A stretch of DNA of 64,000 bases, taken from Ga0077560 sp046330435 (lineage in GTDB: Bacteria; Actinomycetota; Thermoleophilia; Miltoncostaeales; Miltoncostaeaceae). This document shows, in pieces, positions 18,466 to 29,501 of the stretch. The stretch's first letter is position 1. Each line of letters starts with the position of its first letter. The notes under the pieces are model-generated. The model had not been told where the DNA came from and made no database searches. It saw only the letters and a list, made by a program, of their open reading frames with translations. The stretch covers positions 1 to 64,000 of the forward strand of contig JAXLST010000017.1 in NCBI GenBank assembly GCA_046330435.1. The letters are read 5' to 3'. Made by a program: the position numbers and the translations under genes.

Positions 18466-19596
18466 TCAGCGGAAGGCGTGCTTGAGACGGTCGAAGAACC
18501 CCTCGTCCTCGCGGTAGGCGCGCTCGTCGAGCACCTCGGCGAGCTTCTCCACCGCCTTGCGCGCCTCCTCGCCCTGCACCTTGGGGATGCGCACCTCCAC
18601 CAGCACCCGCTGGTCGCCCTTGCCGCGGCCCTGCAGGGCCGGGAAGCCCTTGCCGCGCAGCACGACCTGGTCGCCGCTCTGGATGCCCGCCCGCAGCTCC
18701 ACGTGGGCCTCGCCGTCCACGGTGGGCACCGTGATGCTCGCGCCCAGCATGGCGTCGGTGACCGGGACGACCACGCGGGTCACCACGTCCAGGCCGTCGC
18801 GGCGGAACCGCTCGTCGGTCTCCACCGCCACGGCGACGAACAGGTCGCCCGGAGGTGCGCCGCGCTCGCCGGCGTGCCCGCGGCCCGCCACCCGGATCTG
18901 CTGCCCGGAGGCGATCCCCGCGGGGATGTTCACGTTGATGCGGCGCTTGCCGGCCACGCGGCCGTGGCCGCTGCAGGTCTCGCACGCCGCGCTGGGGATC
19001 TCGCCCTTGCCGCGGCACACCGGGCAGACCTGGGTGCGCAGGAACTGCCCGAACGGCCCGCGGGCCACCTGCCGGATCTGCCCCTGCCCGGCGCAGGTGC
19101 CGCAGCGGTCGACGGTGGCGCCCGGCGCGTGGCCGGTGCCGTCGCAGGTGCCGCACGGGTCGACGGCCTCGTACTCGATGTCGCGCTCGGTGCCGAGCGC
19201 CGACTCGGTGAAGCTGATCTCGACCTGCACCGCCAGGTCCTGGCCGGCCGCCGGGCCGCGGGCCCCGCCGCCCCGGCCGAACATGTCCCCGCCGAAGAAC
19301 GCGTCGAACAGGTCCTGGAACGACCCGAAGTCCGCGAAGTCACCCGGGCCCCCGCCGCCGCGGCCGCCCAGCCCCTCGTGCCCGTACCGGTCGTAGAGGT
19401 CCCGGGACTCGGCGTTGCTGAGCACCTCGTACGCCTCGGCGACCTGCTTGAAGCGGGCCTCCGCCTCCGGGTCGTCCGGGTTGAGGTCGGGGTGCAGCTC
19501 CCTGGCGCGCCGGCGGAACGCCTTCTTGATCTCGTCCTCGCCCGCGCCGCGGTCGACACCCAGGAGCTCATAGTAGTCGGGCTTCGCGGCGGCCAT
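18466..19596 (-). CDS. dnaJ: Chaperone DnaJ (type I)
   Basis: The 376-aa DnaK co-chaperone has a J domain (1-72) with HPD in ELHPDLNP, a Gly/Phe-rich linker (~76-115), four CxxCxGxG zinc repeats (CGTCDGTG, CGTCAGQG, CPVCRGKG, CETCSGHG at ~145-205) and the two C-terminal client-binding domains. It belongs to the hrcA-dnaJ unit common in Actinobacteria, here with an unknown gene and an antisense PPOX gene lying between. dnaK and grpE are not in the window. Confidence 0.96.
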   Translation of the reverse strand: MAAAKPDYYELLGVDRGAGEDEIKKAFRRRARELHPDLNPDDPEAEARFKQVAEAYEVLSNAESRDLYDRYGHEGLGGRGGGGPGDFADFGSFQDLFDAFFGGDMFGRGGGARGPAAGQDLAVQVEISFTESALGTERDIEYEAVDPCGTCDGTGHAPGATVDRCGTCAGQGQIRQVARGPFGQFLRTQVCPVCRGKGEIPSAACETCSGHGRVAGKRRINVNIPAGIASGQQIRVAGRGHAGERGAPPGDLFVAVAVETDERFRRDGLDVVTRVVVPVTDAMLGASITVPTVDGEAHVELRAGIQSGDQVVLRGKGFPALQGRGKGDQRVLVEVRIPKVQGEEARKAVEKLAEVLDERAYREDEGFFDRLKHAFR

Positions 19597-19707
19597 CAGC
19601 GGTGTCCGAGGTTAGCAGGCATGGCGCCCGCCGCACCCATGCCCGCACGGGGCGGACGCGCGTCCGCTTTGACTGCCATCGGCGCACACCCCGAGGGAGG
19701 AGACCCG

Positions 19708-20139
19708 ATGAGCTGGAGCAAGGACGAGGTGCTGGCGTTCCTGGACGGCGAGGTCCGCGTGGGCCGGCTGGCGACCGTGGGCGCGGACGGTGCGCCGCAC
19801 GTGGTGCCCGTGTGGTTCGAGGTGGACGGCGACCGGCTGCTGGTGCACTCCGGCGGGGCGTCGCGCAAGGTCCGGAACATTCGCGAGACCGGCCGGTTCT
19901 CGATCGCGGTCGACAAGGACGTGATGCCGTACAAGGGCGTGAGCATCGACGGCGCCGCCCGTGTGGGCGACGAGGGCGAGTTCGACTGGGCGGGCCTCGC
20001 CCGTCGCCTGTCGCACCGCTACCTGCCTGCGGAGGCCGCGGACGGCTTCGCCGAGTACATCATCGGGATGCCCGGCGAGCACGCGGTGCTCGTGCTGTCC
20101 GTCGACGCCTGGACGTCCTGGGACTACGCGCAGGGCTGA
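19708..20139 (+). CDS. PPOX-class flavin or F420-dependent oxidoreductase
   Basis: A 143-aa split-barrel protein of the pyridoxamine-phosphate-oxidase-like superfamily. The first strands VRVGRLATVGADGAPHVVPV and the phosphate-binding SRKVRNIRETGRFSI are typical of actinobacterial F420- or FMN-binding members. ATG 19708 follows GGGAGGAG at good spacing. It is transcribed opposite to its neighbours, between dnaJ and an unknown gene, with a perfect hairpin after the stop. Substrate and cofactor cannot be assigned. Confidence 0.85.
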   Translation: MSWSKDEVLAFLDGEVRVGRLATVGADGAPHVVPVWFEVDGDRLLVHSGGASRKVRNIRETGRFSIAVDKDVMPYKGVSIDGAARVGDEGEFDWAGLARRLSHRYLPAEAADGFAEYIIGMPGEHAVLVLSVDAWTSWDYAQG

Positions 20140-20149
20140 TCGCCGCGCC

Positions 20150-20177
20150 GTGCGCCCCGGGGATCCCCGGGGCGCAC
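20150..20177. terminator. Perfect 28-base palindrome between convergent genes
   Basis: GTGCGCCCCGGGG (20150-20162) and its exact complement (20165-20177) are separated by AT only. The hairpin would be very stable and lies between two convergent stops; there is no T-run. Confidence 0.6.
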
Positions 20178-20184
20178 GCGGGCG

Positions 20185-20850
20185 TCACATGTCGTCGTCG
20201 TCCTCGTCGCCGAGGTCGTCGTCGGCGTGCCGGGCCAGGTTCGCCTGGGCCTGGTCCACAAGGGCGTGGGCCTCGTCGAGCGTGGTGGCCGACAGCAGCA
20301 GCCGGGCGAGGCTGCGGGCGTCGCGGGCCATGAGGTGGTCCACCGCGCCCTCCTCGATCCAGAACGGGGCGGCGTCCGGGTCCTGGCGCAGCAACTCCAC
20401 CGCCTGGTGGCCGCACTCCAGCGTGTAGGTGGCGATGGCGTACTGGGTTCCCGCGGGGACCGAGTCGCCCTCCGGCCGCCAGGGCACCAGCGGCGCCGAG
20501 CGCATGCCGCCGGGCTCGATGACCTCCGCGGCCAACTCGATGTCCCGCCAGCTCAAGTCGACGGGCACCCGCAGGTCGAACAGCAGGTCCTCCGCCTCGC
20601 GCACGCGGTCCGCGGCGGATGCGATGACCGCCGCCACCCAGTGGGCCTCCGCGAACGACAGGCCGGTGAACAGGTCGGCCTCGTCCAGCAGCGGCGCGAG
20701 CTGCGCCTCCGGCAGGGTGCTGATCCCGACGGCGTACTCCTCGGGACCGACCGCGCCCGCCTCCGTCTTGGCGAGCACGCGGACGGCGGCGTTCGGCTCC
20801 TGCCGCAGCGGCCGTCGCCAGACCTCGAGGATCTCGTAGCGATCGTCTAT
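20185..20850 (-). CDS. Unknown acidic-tailed protein after hrcA
   Basis: I do not recognise this family. The first canonical start is GTG 20778 (197 aa), but the frame stays open and protein-like back to hrcA (DDRYEILEVWRRPLRQ). ATA 20850 overlaps the hrcA TAG by the same four-base pattern used by neighbouring genes, with AAGGGG seven bases before it. From there the product is 221 aa. It is mostly helical and soluble, and ends in a run of nine acidic residues broken by one or two others. Expression with hrcA hints at a link to heat-shock control but no function can be given. Confidence 0.65.
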   Translation of the reverse strand: MDDRYEILEVWRRPLRQEPNAAVRVLAKTEAGAVGPEEYAVGISTLPEAQLAPLLDEADLFTGLSFAEAHWVAAVIASAADRVREAEDLLFDLRVPVDLSWRDIELAAEVIEPGGMRSAPLVPWRPEGDSVPAGTQYAIATYTLECGHQAVELLRQDPDAAPFWIEEGAVDHLMARDARSLARLLLSATTLDEAHALVDQAQANLARHADDDLGDEDDDDM

Positions 20851-21896
20851 TCGTAGACCCCTTCCAGGTACCGGGAGAGCGCGCCCGCGGCCTCCCGAAC
20901 GGTCGCGATCGCGAGGGCGTAGTCCATGCGCGTCGGGCCGAACAGCGAGATGGTCCCCAGGTTACGCCGGGCGACGCCGTAGTTCGCGGCCACCATCGAC
21001 ACGCCCTCCAGTCCCGGGTTCAGTTCCTCGCCGATGTGCAGGTACACCTCGTGGCGCGACAGGGCGCCCCGCAGCATCGCCAGCAGCGCGTAGCGGTCCT
21101 CCAGCTGGGCCATGAGGCGGTCGATCGCCGCCAGGTCGGTGCGTGCGTCGGCGACGAACCTGGCCCGTCCACCCACGTAGAAGGCGTCGGTGCCGCCGCC
21201 CTCGGCCTCGGTGACCGCCGGGGCGAGGATACGCAGGAACGCCTGCTCCCGCGGGGACATCGTGGGGTCGAGCAGGCGCGCCTCGGCGCTGCGGCTGCCC
21301 GGCGAGATCCCGGTGATGCGCTCGTTGAAGACGGCCTTCGCCCAGTCCACCAGGCCGGGGTCGACCGCGTGCTCGAACGCGAAGATGCGCTTGTCGACGG
21401 CGCCGGTGGAGGTGATCACGACCACCATCACCAGCTGCGGCTGCAGCAGCAGCACCTCCACGTGCCGCACGGTGGCGGCCTGCCGCGCCGGCGCGGTGAC
21501 CACCCCCAGCAGGCTGGTCACCTGGCTCACCACCTCGGCGAGGCTCTGCAGCGCCTGGTCGACCTCCCGCCGCATCTCGCCCAGCTCCAGCGCCTGCTGG
21601 ATGGCGGGCGGCGGGGCGGGCAGCCGCGCGGGGTCGCGCGGCAGCAGCCGGTCGACGTAGTACCGGTAGCCGCGGTCCGTGGGCACGCGCCCGGCGGAGG
21701 TGTGCGGGTGGGTGAGGAACCCCAGCTCCTCGAGCCGGGCGAGCTCGTACCGCACCGTCGAGGGCGCGAAGTCGATGCCCTCGCTGCCGGCGATGTGCTT
21801 GCTGCCCACCGGTGCGCCGGAGGCGATGAAGCGCTCCACGACGGCGCGAAGGATCTGGCGCTGGCGTTCGGAGAGGTCGGGTTCGAGCGTGCTCAC
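20847..21896 (-). CDS. hrcA: Heat-inducible transcription repressor HrcA
   Basis: HrcA binds CIRCE elements and represses chaperone genes. The 349-aa protein has a winged-helix DNA-binding domain (1-75: LSERQRQILRAVVERFI, APSTVRYELARLEELGFL, PHTSAGRVPTDRGYR), a GAF-like middle and the C-terminal dimer helix. GTG 21896 overlaps hemW by four bases. No CIRCE inverted repeat is seen just upstream of dnaJ or hrcA. Confidence 0.95.
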   Translation of the reverse strand: MSTLEPDLSERQRQILRAVVERFIASGAPVGSKHIAGSEGIDFAPSTVRYELARLEELGFLTHPHTSAGRVPTDRGYRYYVDRLLPRDPARLPAPPPAIQQALELGEMRREVDQALQSLAEVVSQVTSLLGVVTAPARQAATVRHVEVLLLQPQLVMVVVITSTGAVDKRIFAFEHAVDPGLVDWAKAVFNERITGISPGSRSAEARLLDPTMSPREQAFLRILAPAVTEAEGGGTDAFYVGGRARFVADARTDLAAIDRLMAQLEDRYALLAMLRGALSRHEVYLHIGEELNPGLEGVSMVAANYGVARRNLGTISLFGPTRMDYALAIATVREAAGALSRYLEGVYE

Positions 21897-22992
21897 GCGT
21901 ACTCCATGAGCTCCTGGAGGACCGCATTCTGGATGAACCGGCCGCGCCGCGTCAGGGCGATCCGGCTGCCGGCGCGGCGCAGCAGGCCGCCGGCCTCCAG
22001 CCGCTCCAGCGCCTCCGGGTGGTCGGGCGCGCCCGCCCAGTCGATGTCGAGGTCGCGGTCCACGCGCAACCCCAGCATCCACCGCTCGCGGCGGCGGGTG
22101 TCGGCGTCCAGGGCCTCGGTCTCGCGCCGCGGGGCCTCCCCGGCGCCGAGCGCGGCGATGTAGCGGTCCACGCCGGGGGAGTTCCGCCACCGCACCCCGT
22201 CGACGGTGCTCACCGCCCCCACCCCGACGCCCAGGTAGTCGGCCGCCGACCAGTACGCCAGCGAGTGCCGGCACTCGTGGCCCGGCCGCGCGAAGTTGGC
22301 GGTCTCGTACCAGCGGTACCCGGCGGCCTCCAGGCCCTCCACCACGCGCTCGTACGCGTCGGCCGCCCAGTCCTCGTCCGGCGGCTCCGCGCCCATCCGC
22401 TCCAGGGCCGTGCCCGGCTTGATCTCCAGCTCGTACCAGGACACGTGGTCCACCCCCAGCCCGACCGCCGCGGCCAGATCGGCCTCCAGGTCCTCGGAGG
22501 TCTGCCCGGGCACGCCGAACAGGAGGTCCACGCTCACCGACGCGAAGCCGGCGTCCTGGGCGCACGCCACCGCGCGGCGCACCTGCTCGGCGGTCGCGCC
22601 GCGGTCCAGTGCGGCCAGCAGGTGCGGCTGGAACGACTGGGCGCCCAGCGACACGCGCGTCACGCCGATCGCCCGCAGTTCGCGGAACTGCTCGCGGTCG
22701 ACGGTCTCGGGGTTCGCCTCGATCGACACCTCGGCCCCGGCGGCCAGCCGCGGCGCCACGTCCTCCAGCAGCCCGCGCAGCCGGTGCGGGCGCATGAGCG
22801 TCGGGGTGCCGCCGCCCATGTACACGGTCTCGAGGGTGCCGAGCCGCGCGGACTCGACGGCGAGCTCACGGCGCAGCGCCGCGGCGTAGTCGTCGCGCCG
22901 GTCCAGGGCGCCCACCTCGACGACGAAGGCGCAGTAGCCGCAGCGCGAGGCGCAGAAGGGGAGGTGGGCGTACAGGTGGGACGCCCCCCGGG

Positions 22993-22996
<4 letters not shown>
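21893..22996 (-). CDS. hemW: Heme chaperone HemW (radical SAM)
   Basis: This 367-aa protein has a radical SAM cluster motif CASRCGYC at 16-23 and AdoMet-binding YMGGGTPTLM, then EANPETVD and DLLFGVPGQT. HemW carries and delivers heme, and many copies were once named oxygen-independent coproporphyrinogen oxidase. A winged C-terminal segment follows. GTG 22996 overlaps lepA by four bases, the standard lepA-hemW-hrcA order. Confidence 0.93.
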
Positions 22997-24821
<1,825 letters not shown>

Positions 24822-24825
<4 letters not shown>

Positions 24826-26405
24826 CGTAGCGGCCTTCTGAGCCGCGCCAGTTGCTCCAGCTCCGGGATCGTGAACCCGAGGGCCGCCGAGACGTAGGCG
24901 ACACCCCCCGCGGCGAGCGCGAAGGACACGGCGATGACCTGGGCGGGGAGGCTCCGTCCCAGGGCGCCGTCGAGGATCGTCCAGGTCGCCCACGCCATGA
25001 CGCCCAGCACCGCGGCGGCCGCCACGCACCGCAGGAACCCGTCCATGAGCCAGGCGGTGTCGATGCGGCCCACGCGCGTGCGCAGGCTGCCCAGGAGCAT
25101 CAGGAACGTGATGAGGCTCACCACCGAGGTCGCCAGCGGGATGCCGGCGACGCCCAGCGGGGCGTACAGCACGGCGTCCAGCGCGATGTTCAGCAGCAGG
25201 CCCAGCACCGCGATCTTCGTCGGAAGCCACGGCTCCTGCAGGGAGAAGAACGCGCGGATGAGCAGCAGGCTCGCCCCGTTGAACACCAGCCCGAGCGTGA
25301 ACGTGAACAGCGCCTCCCGGGTCAGGAGGGTGTCGGCCTCCCCGAACTGGCCCCGCTGGTATACGAGGCGCGTGACGGGCTCGGCGAGGATCATCAGGAA
25401 CGCGCTGGCCGGCAGGAGCATGAAGAAGATCTGCCGGATGCCGGCGGTCACCATCTCCCCCACGCCGTCGCGGTCGCCCCGCGCGACCATGCGGGCGATG
25501 CTGGGGAACAGCACGGTGCTGATCGCGACGCTGAAGATGCCCTGCGGGAGGATGTACAGGCGGAACGCGTAGCTCACCGCGCTCACGGCCTCGTCGCTGA
25601 TCAGCGACGCGAAGACGTTGTCGATGGCGGCGTTGATGTTGATGAGCCCCAGCCCGATGGTCACGGGCAGCATCAGGACGAGCACCCGCTTGAGGTGCGG
25701 CGAGCTGATCCCGAAGCCGAACGGCCCCTTGCCGCGCATGTGCGGCAGCAGGTAGAGCAGCTGCGCCAGGGTGCCCAGCACGATGCCGATGGCGTACGCG
25801 GTGATGCGCTCGTCCTCCGGCAGCACGAAGAAGCCCACCAGCAGGCACACGCAGATCACGACGTTCCACAGCACCGGCACGAAGCCCGTCGCCCCGAACT
25901 CGCCGTTGGCCTGCAGCACCGCGGCGACGATGCCGGTGAGCGCCAGCAGCAGCACGATGGGGAACATCAGCTGCGACAGGTAGACCGTCTCGTCCTGCAG
26001 CTCGGGCGACAGGCCGGGCGCGAACAGCGGCATGAACCACGGCGCGGCCACGATCGCCAGCAGCGTCACGGCGCCCAGCACCATCGTCACGAAGCCGGTC
26101 ATGGCGCCCACGAGGCGCTTGGCCTCCCGCTCCCTGCCCTGCTCCACCAGGTGCGTGTAGGTGGGGATGAGCGCGGCGGACAGCGCCGAGTCGGCCACCA
26201 GGCTGCGCACCACGTTCGGGATGTTGAACGCGATGTTGAACGCGGCCATCGAGCCGCTCAGGCCGAACAGGGCGGCGGCGAGCACCTCGCGCACCAGGCC
26301 GACCACGCGGCTGAGGCCCGTCCAGATGGCGAACACGGCGGTGGACCGGCCGAGACCGGACCGCTTGGACCCCTTTTCGCTGGGGGTGCGCGACGCGGTC
26401 GTCAC
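24822..26405 (-). CDS. murJ: Lipid II flippase MurJ
   Basis: The 527-aa polytopic membrane protein of the MOP superfamily, with about 14 membrane segments, moves lipid II across the membrane for peptidoglycan synthesis. It shows the family start SRVVGLVREVLAAALFG, NIPNVVRSLVADSALSAA, and a regular pattern of hydrophobic helices to the end. The short N-terminal tail is charged. GTG 26405 is the likely start, after AGGCGG; the upstream region is shared with divergent rpsT. Confidence 0.93.
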
Positions 26406-26434
26406 GACCGCCTGGCGGGGAGCGGCATCGCTGG

Positions 26435-26440
26435 TACCAT
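26435..26440 (+). promoter_or_regulatory. Possible -10 box for rpsT
   Basis: TACCAT lies 34 bases before the rpsT start in the 69-base gap between divergent murJ and rpsT. No clear -35. The same hexamer precedes holA. Confidence 0.3.
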
Positions 26441-26474
26441 ACGCGGCCGCTCGACCGACGGAGGACGCCCCAAC

Positions 26475-26747
26475 GTGGCGAACATCAAGCAGCAGAAGAA
26501 GCGGATCCTGATCGCGGAGCGCCAGCGCATGCGCAATCTGCGGTACCGGTCCACCATCAAGACCCTGTTCCGCGGCCTCATCGAGGCGGCCGACCAGGGC
26601 GCCGACGACCTGGCCGACCGCGCCCGGTCGCTGGAGCACCTCATCGACCGCGCCGCGGCCGAGGGGGTCATCCACCGCAACAACGCCGCGCGCAAGAAGA
26701 GCCGCGTGGCGCGCATCACCGCCGGGGCCGGCGCCACCGGCTCCTAG
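26475..26747 (+). CDS. rpsT: 30S ribosomal protein S20
   Basis: A basic 90-aa protein that binds 16S rRNA. It begins ANIKQQKKRILIAERQR and has the three-helix S20 pattern with NNAARKKSRVARI at the end. GTG 26475 lies about ten bases after GGAGG. Its stop shares a CTAG with the holA stop, so the two genes converge with a four-base overlap. Confidence 0.96.
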   Translation: MANIKQQKKRILIAERQRMRNLRYRSTIKTLFRGLIEAADQGADDLADRARSLEHLIDRAAAEGVIHRNNAARKKSRVARITAGAGATGS

Positions 26748-27802
26748 TCCGGGGCGCCACCGCGCGCGATCGCAAGCAGATCGCGCGCGGCACGCTCGAT
26801 CGCGAACCGCCGGCCGTCATCGGGCGACGTCCCGAGGTCGGCAACCGATGAGACGCGCAGGTCCAGCTCCAGCCGGGCCAGCCGTACGAGTCCGCGTTCC
26901 CCGGCACCGGCGGGCAGCGCCCTCGCCTGCTCCGCGGCCTTCTTCGCCGGGAACCCGCGCAGCCCGGTGGCGTCGGCCACCGCGTCCGCGGAGGCACCCG
27001 GTCCCAGCGACTGGGCGGCCGCCAGCGCGCGGTAGTGCCGCATGAGCCCCATCAGGATGACCTGGGGCGCGGACCGGTCGTCGCCGCCGGCGAGGTCGTT
27101 GAGCCGGTCGTAGGTCTGCCGGGCGGAGCCCGACACCAGCGCGTCGGCGAGCTCGTACACGCGGGCCTCGGGGTTGGACGGCACCAGCGACAGGACCATG
27201 TCCCGGTCGATGGGCCGCCCGGCCGACAGCGCCGCCAGCTTCTCGGCCTCGCTGGTGAGCATCATGGCGTTGAGGGACGTCTTCGCCGCGTCGGTCGGCT
27301 CGGTGCAGACGCGTTCCACGACCAGGCGCGCGACCGAGGAGTTCACCGAGCCCCCGGCCCGCGCGACCTCCGCCGCGAAGTGGCCCTCCAGCCACTTGCG
27401 CCGTTCGCGCACGCTCGCCTTGGGGTCGGGGCCCCAGCGCAGCGCGCGCCCGGCCCGCTCCACCGCCTGGTGGAGCTTCTGGGGCACGGTCCCGGCGGAC
27501 ACCAGCGCCAGCACGGTCTGCGGGTTCGGGTCGCCCAGGTAGTCCACCAGGGGGTCCACGTCCCCCGCCCGCCATCCGTCGGCGTCCTCCACGACCACCA
27601 GCCGGACGCCCCCGAACGACAGCGCCTGGCAGCTGTCGGCCACCTGCGCGGCCGGGGTCTCGAGCGCGCTCACGCGCTCCGGCTCGGATCCGCCCTCCTC
27701 CTGCACGCGCCGCACCAGGCGGCTGACGGTGCGCTCCACCTTGGGGCGGTCCTCCCCGTAGATGGCGTAGACGGGGAGCAGCGGGTCGCGTGCCTGGGAC
27801 AT
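26744..27802 (-). CDS. holA: DNA polymerase III subunit delta
   Basis: The clamp-loader delta subunit, 352 aa. It has the AAA+-like N domain with VYAIYGEDRPKVERTVSRL, a middle domain with the RLVVVEDADGW strand, and a C-terminal collar helix domain (LMGLMRHYRALAAAQSLG). ATG 27802 has no Shine-Dalgarno, but TACCAT ends six bases before it, which suggests a leaderless transcript. It lies 33 bases after comEC. Confidence 0.9.
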   Translation of the reverse strand: MSQARDPLLPVYAIYGEDRPKVERTVSRLVRRVQEEGGSEPERVSALETPAAQVADSCQALSFGGVRLVVVEDADGWRAGDVDPLVDYLGDPNPQTVLALVSAGTVPQKLHQAVERAGRALRWGPDPKASVRERRKWLEGHFAAEVARAGGSVNSSVARLVVERVCTEPTDAAKTSLNAMMLTSEAEKLAALSAGRPIDRDMVLSLVPSNPEARVYELADALVSGSARQTYDRLNDLAGGDDRSAPQVILMGLMRHYRALAAAQSLGPGASADAVADATGLRGFPAKKAAEQARALPAGAGERGLVRLARLELDLRVSSVADLGTSPDDGRRFAIERAARDLLAIARGGAPD

Positions 27803-27808
27803 GCCGCG

Positions 27809-27814
27809 ATGGTA
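27809..27814 (-). promoter_or_regulatory. -10 box for leaderless holA
   Basis: TACCAT on the minus strand with six bases to the ATG, so transcription would start at or next to the start codon. Confidence 0.35.
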
Positions 27815-27835
27815 CGCGTCCGGGCGGATTGCGCG

Positions 27836-29335
27836 TCACGCCGGGGTGCCGCGGATCCGGCGGACGAGGCGGCGGCCCCGCCCCGCCGACAGCCCCAGGA
27901 CCGCGGCGGCCGGCAGCGCCGCCAGCGGCGCGGTCCAGGCGGGCAGGGCGACGGTCGCCCCCGGCAGGTCCGCGGCGACGGCGGCGATTCCGAGGATCGC
28001 CCCGGCCCCGAGCCCCGCGATGTGGATGAGCGGCGGCCCGAGCGGCCCCAGCACCGGCGCCGCGACGGCCCCCGCCAGCGCGGTCAGCAGCACCGCCGAC
28101 GCGAGCGGCACCGCGACCAGGTTCGTCGCCAGTCCCGCCACCGACACGCGGCCGAAGTCCGCCACCAGCACCGGCGCGGTCGCGAGCCCCGCGGCCAGGG
28201 CGACGGCTGCCAGCTCGGCCGCCCAGCCCGGCAGCCACCGTCCCCACCAGGCCCGCAGCGGCGGTCCGAGGGCGAGGATGCCCGCAACGGCGGCGAACGA
28301 CAGCTGCAGGCCCGGGTCCCAGACGGACCGCGGCTGCCACGCCAGCAGGCCGGTGAGCGCCAGCAGCAGCAGGTACCACCGGTCCCGGTCGCGCGACAGG
28401 CCCTCCGCGAGCAGCGCCGCCAGGGCGACCACCCCCGCCCGGGCGACCGACGCACCCGGCTCGCACACCAGGCAGTAGGCGACCACAAGCAGCGCGACCG
28501 CCGGCAGGGCGGCCCGCCGCGGCACCCGGAGGGCGGACAGCACCGAGGTGAGCGCGAGGCCCACCACGGCGACGTTCTGCCCACTCACCGCGAGCAGGTG
28601 CGCCAGCCCGGCGTCACGGACCTGGGCCTCGGTCTCCGGGTCGAGCCCCTCGGTCCCCCCGAGGGCCATCCCCTCCACCAGCGCGCCGCTCGTCCCGTCG
28701 AGCCGCTCGCCGATCCGTCCCCGCAGCGTCGCGGCCGCGCGGTCCCGCAGGCCGGCCGGGCCGCCGCGATGGCCGATGACCGGCAGACGGCCGGCGGCGA
28801 TCGAGGCCGACACCCGCTGGCGCTCCAGATAGCGCAGCCACCATCCCGGCGAGCCGTCGCGCGCGGCCGGGCGCAGCGTCCCGCGCACCAGCACGACGTC
28901 GCCCGTGCGCGGCGCCGAGCCGCGCAGCCACACCACGAGCCGGGTGCCCGCGACGCCGGGGTCCCGGGCGACCCGGACGCCGGTGACCCTGACGATCACC
29001 CGCCAGCCGCCCGCCGGCCGGCGGCGGGGCACCGCATCGACGATGCCCGTGGCCTCCAGCGTGCCCCGCGCGTCCACCGGCCGCGGCGCGGTCTGCTGCA
29101 TCCGGCCGGTGCCCCACAGCCACCCTCCCGTCAGCACCAGGCAGGCCAGGCCCGCGAGCGCCGCCGGTCCGGGGCGGGCCGCCGCGGTCAGCGCGGCCGG
29201 CGCCGCGAGCACGGGAAGCCAGGCCGGGGCGGGGCGCAGCGCGGCGAGGGCCAGCCCCGCGCAGCAGCACCCCATGAGGGCGTGCGGCGCGAGGCGCAGG
29301 ACGCGCCGGACGGCGGTGGAACGGATGGCGTGCAC
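27836..29335 (-). CDS. comEC: ComEC/Rec2 DNA-uptake channel without beta-lactamase domain
   Basis: The 499-aa membrane protein carries the ComEC N-terminal OB-like domain (~60-175) and the multi-helix Competence domain (GLAHLLAVSGQNVAV, then DPGLQLSFAAVAGILAL), which forms the channel for single-stranded DNA. The C-terminal metallo-beta-lactamase domain of full-length ComEC (over 700 aa) is absent; the protein ends soon after the last helix. GTG 29335 has no Shine-Dalgarno but a TAGCGT box seven bases upstream. It is divergent from comEA. No pilus or comF genes are in the window. Confidence 0.9.
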   Translation of the reverse strand: MHAIRSTAVRRVLRLAPHALMGCCCAGLALAALRPAPAWLPVLAAPAALTAAARPGPAALAGLACLVLTGGWLWGTGRMQQTAPRPVDARGTLEATGIVDAVPRRRPAGGWRVIVRVTGVRVARDPGVAGTRLVVWLRGSAPRTGDVVLVRGTLRPAARDGSPGWWLRYLERQRVSASIAAGRLPVIGHRGGPAGLRDRAAATLRGRIGERLDGTSGALVEGMALGGTEGLDPETEAQVRDAGLAHLLAVSGQNVAVVGLALTSVLSALRVPRRAALPAVALLVVAYCLVCEPGASVARAGVVALAALLAEGLSRDRDRWYLLLLALTGLLAWQPRSVWDPGLQLSFAAVAGILALGPPLRAWWGRWLPGWAAELAAVALAAGLATAPVLVADFGRVSVAGLATNLVAVPLASAVLLTALAGAVAAPVLGPLGPPLIHIAGLGAGAILGIAAVAADLPGATVALPAWTAPLAALPAAAVLGLSAGRGRRLVRRIRGTPA

Positions 29336-29501
29336 GGCGGGGACGCTAGCCTGGCTGTTATCACGAGATGGTCACGCACTGTGTCGTATCAATAACGCTT
29401 CTGTCTCACAATGCGCGTGATGCGGCGCAGGCGCATTCACGTGACCCGCTCGGCACGATGCGGCGCACATCCGCGCGAGCGGGGCACCTAGCGTCCATTC
29501 C
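29336..29501. promoter_or_regulatory. comEC-comEA divergent control region
   Basis: This 166-base gap is noticeably richer in A+T than its surroundings around 29355-29430. CTAGCGTCC occurs twice, once in each direction: 29349-29341 before comEC and 29488-29496 before comEA, each five bases from the start codon. On the minus strand TTGTGA and TACGAC, 17 bases apart, are another possible promoter. Confidence 0.5.

Noticed and set aside
16795..19707. Long plus-strand frame leading into the PPOX gene
   Set aside because: Only the last 144 codons match a family and have a Shine-Dalgarno at 19708; the rest is antisense to rsmE, prmA and dnaJ.
19597..19707. CIRCE operator before dnaJ
   Set aside because: No TTAGCACTC-N9-GAGTGCTAA-like inverted repeat is present in the gap.
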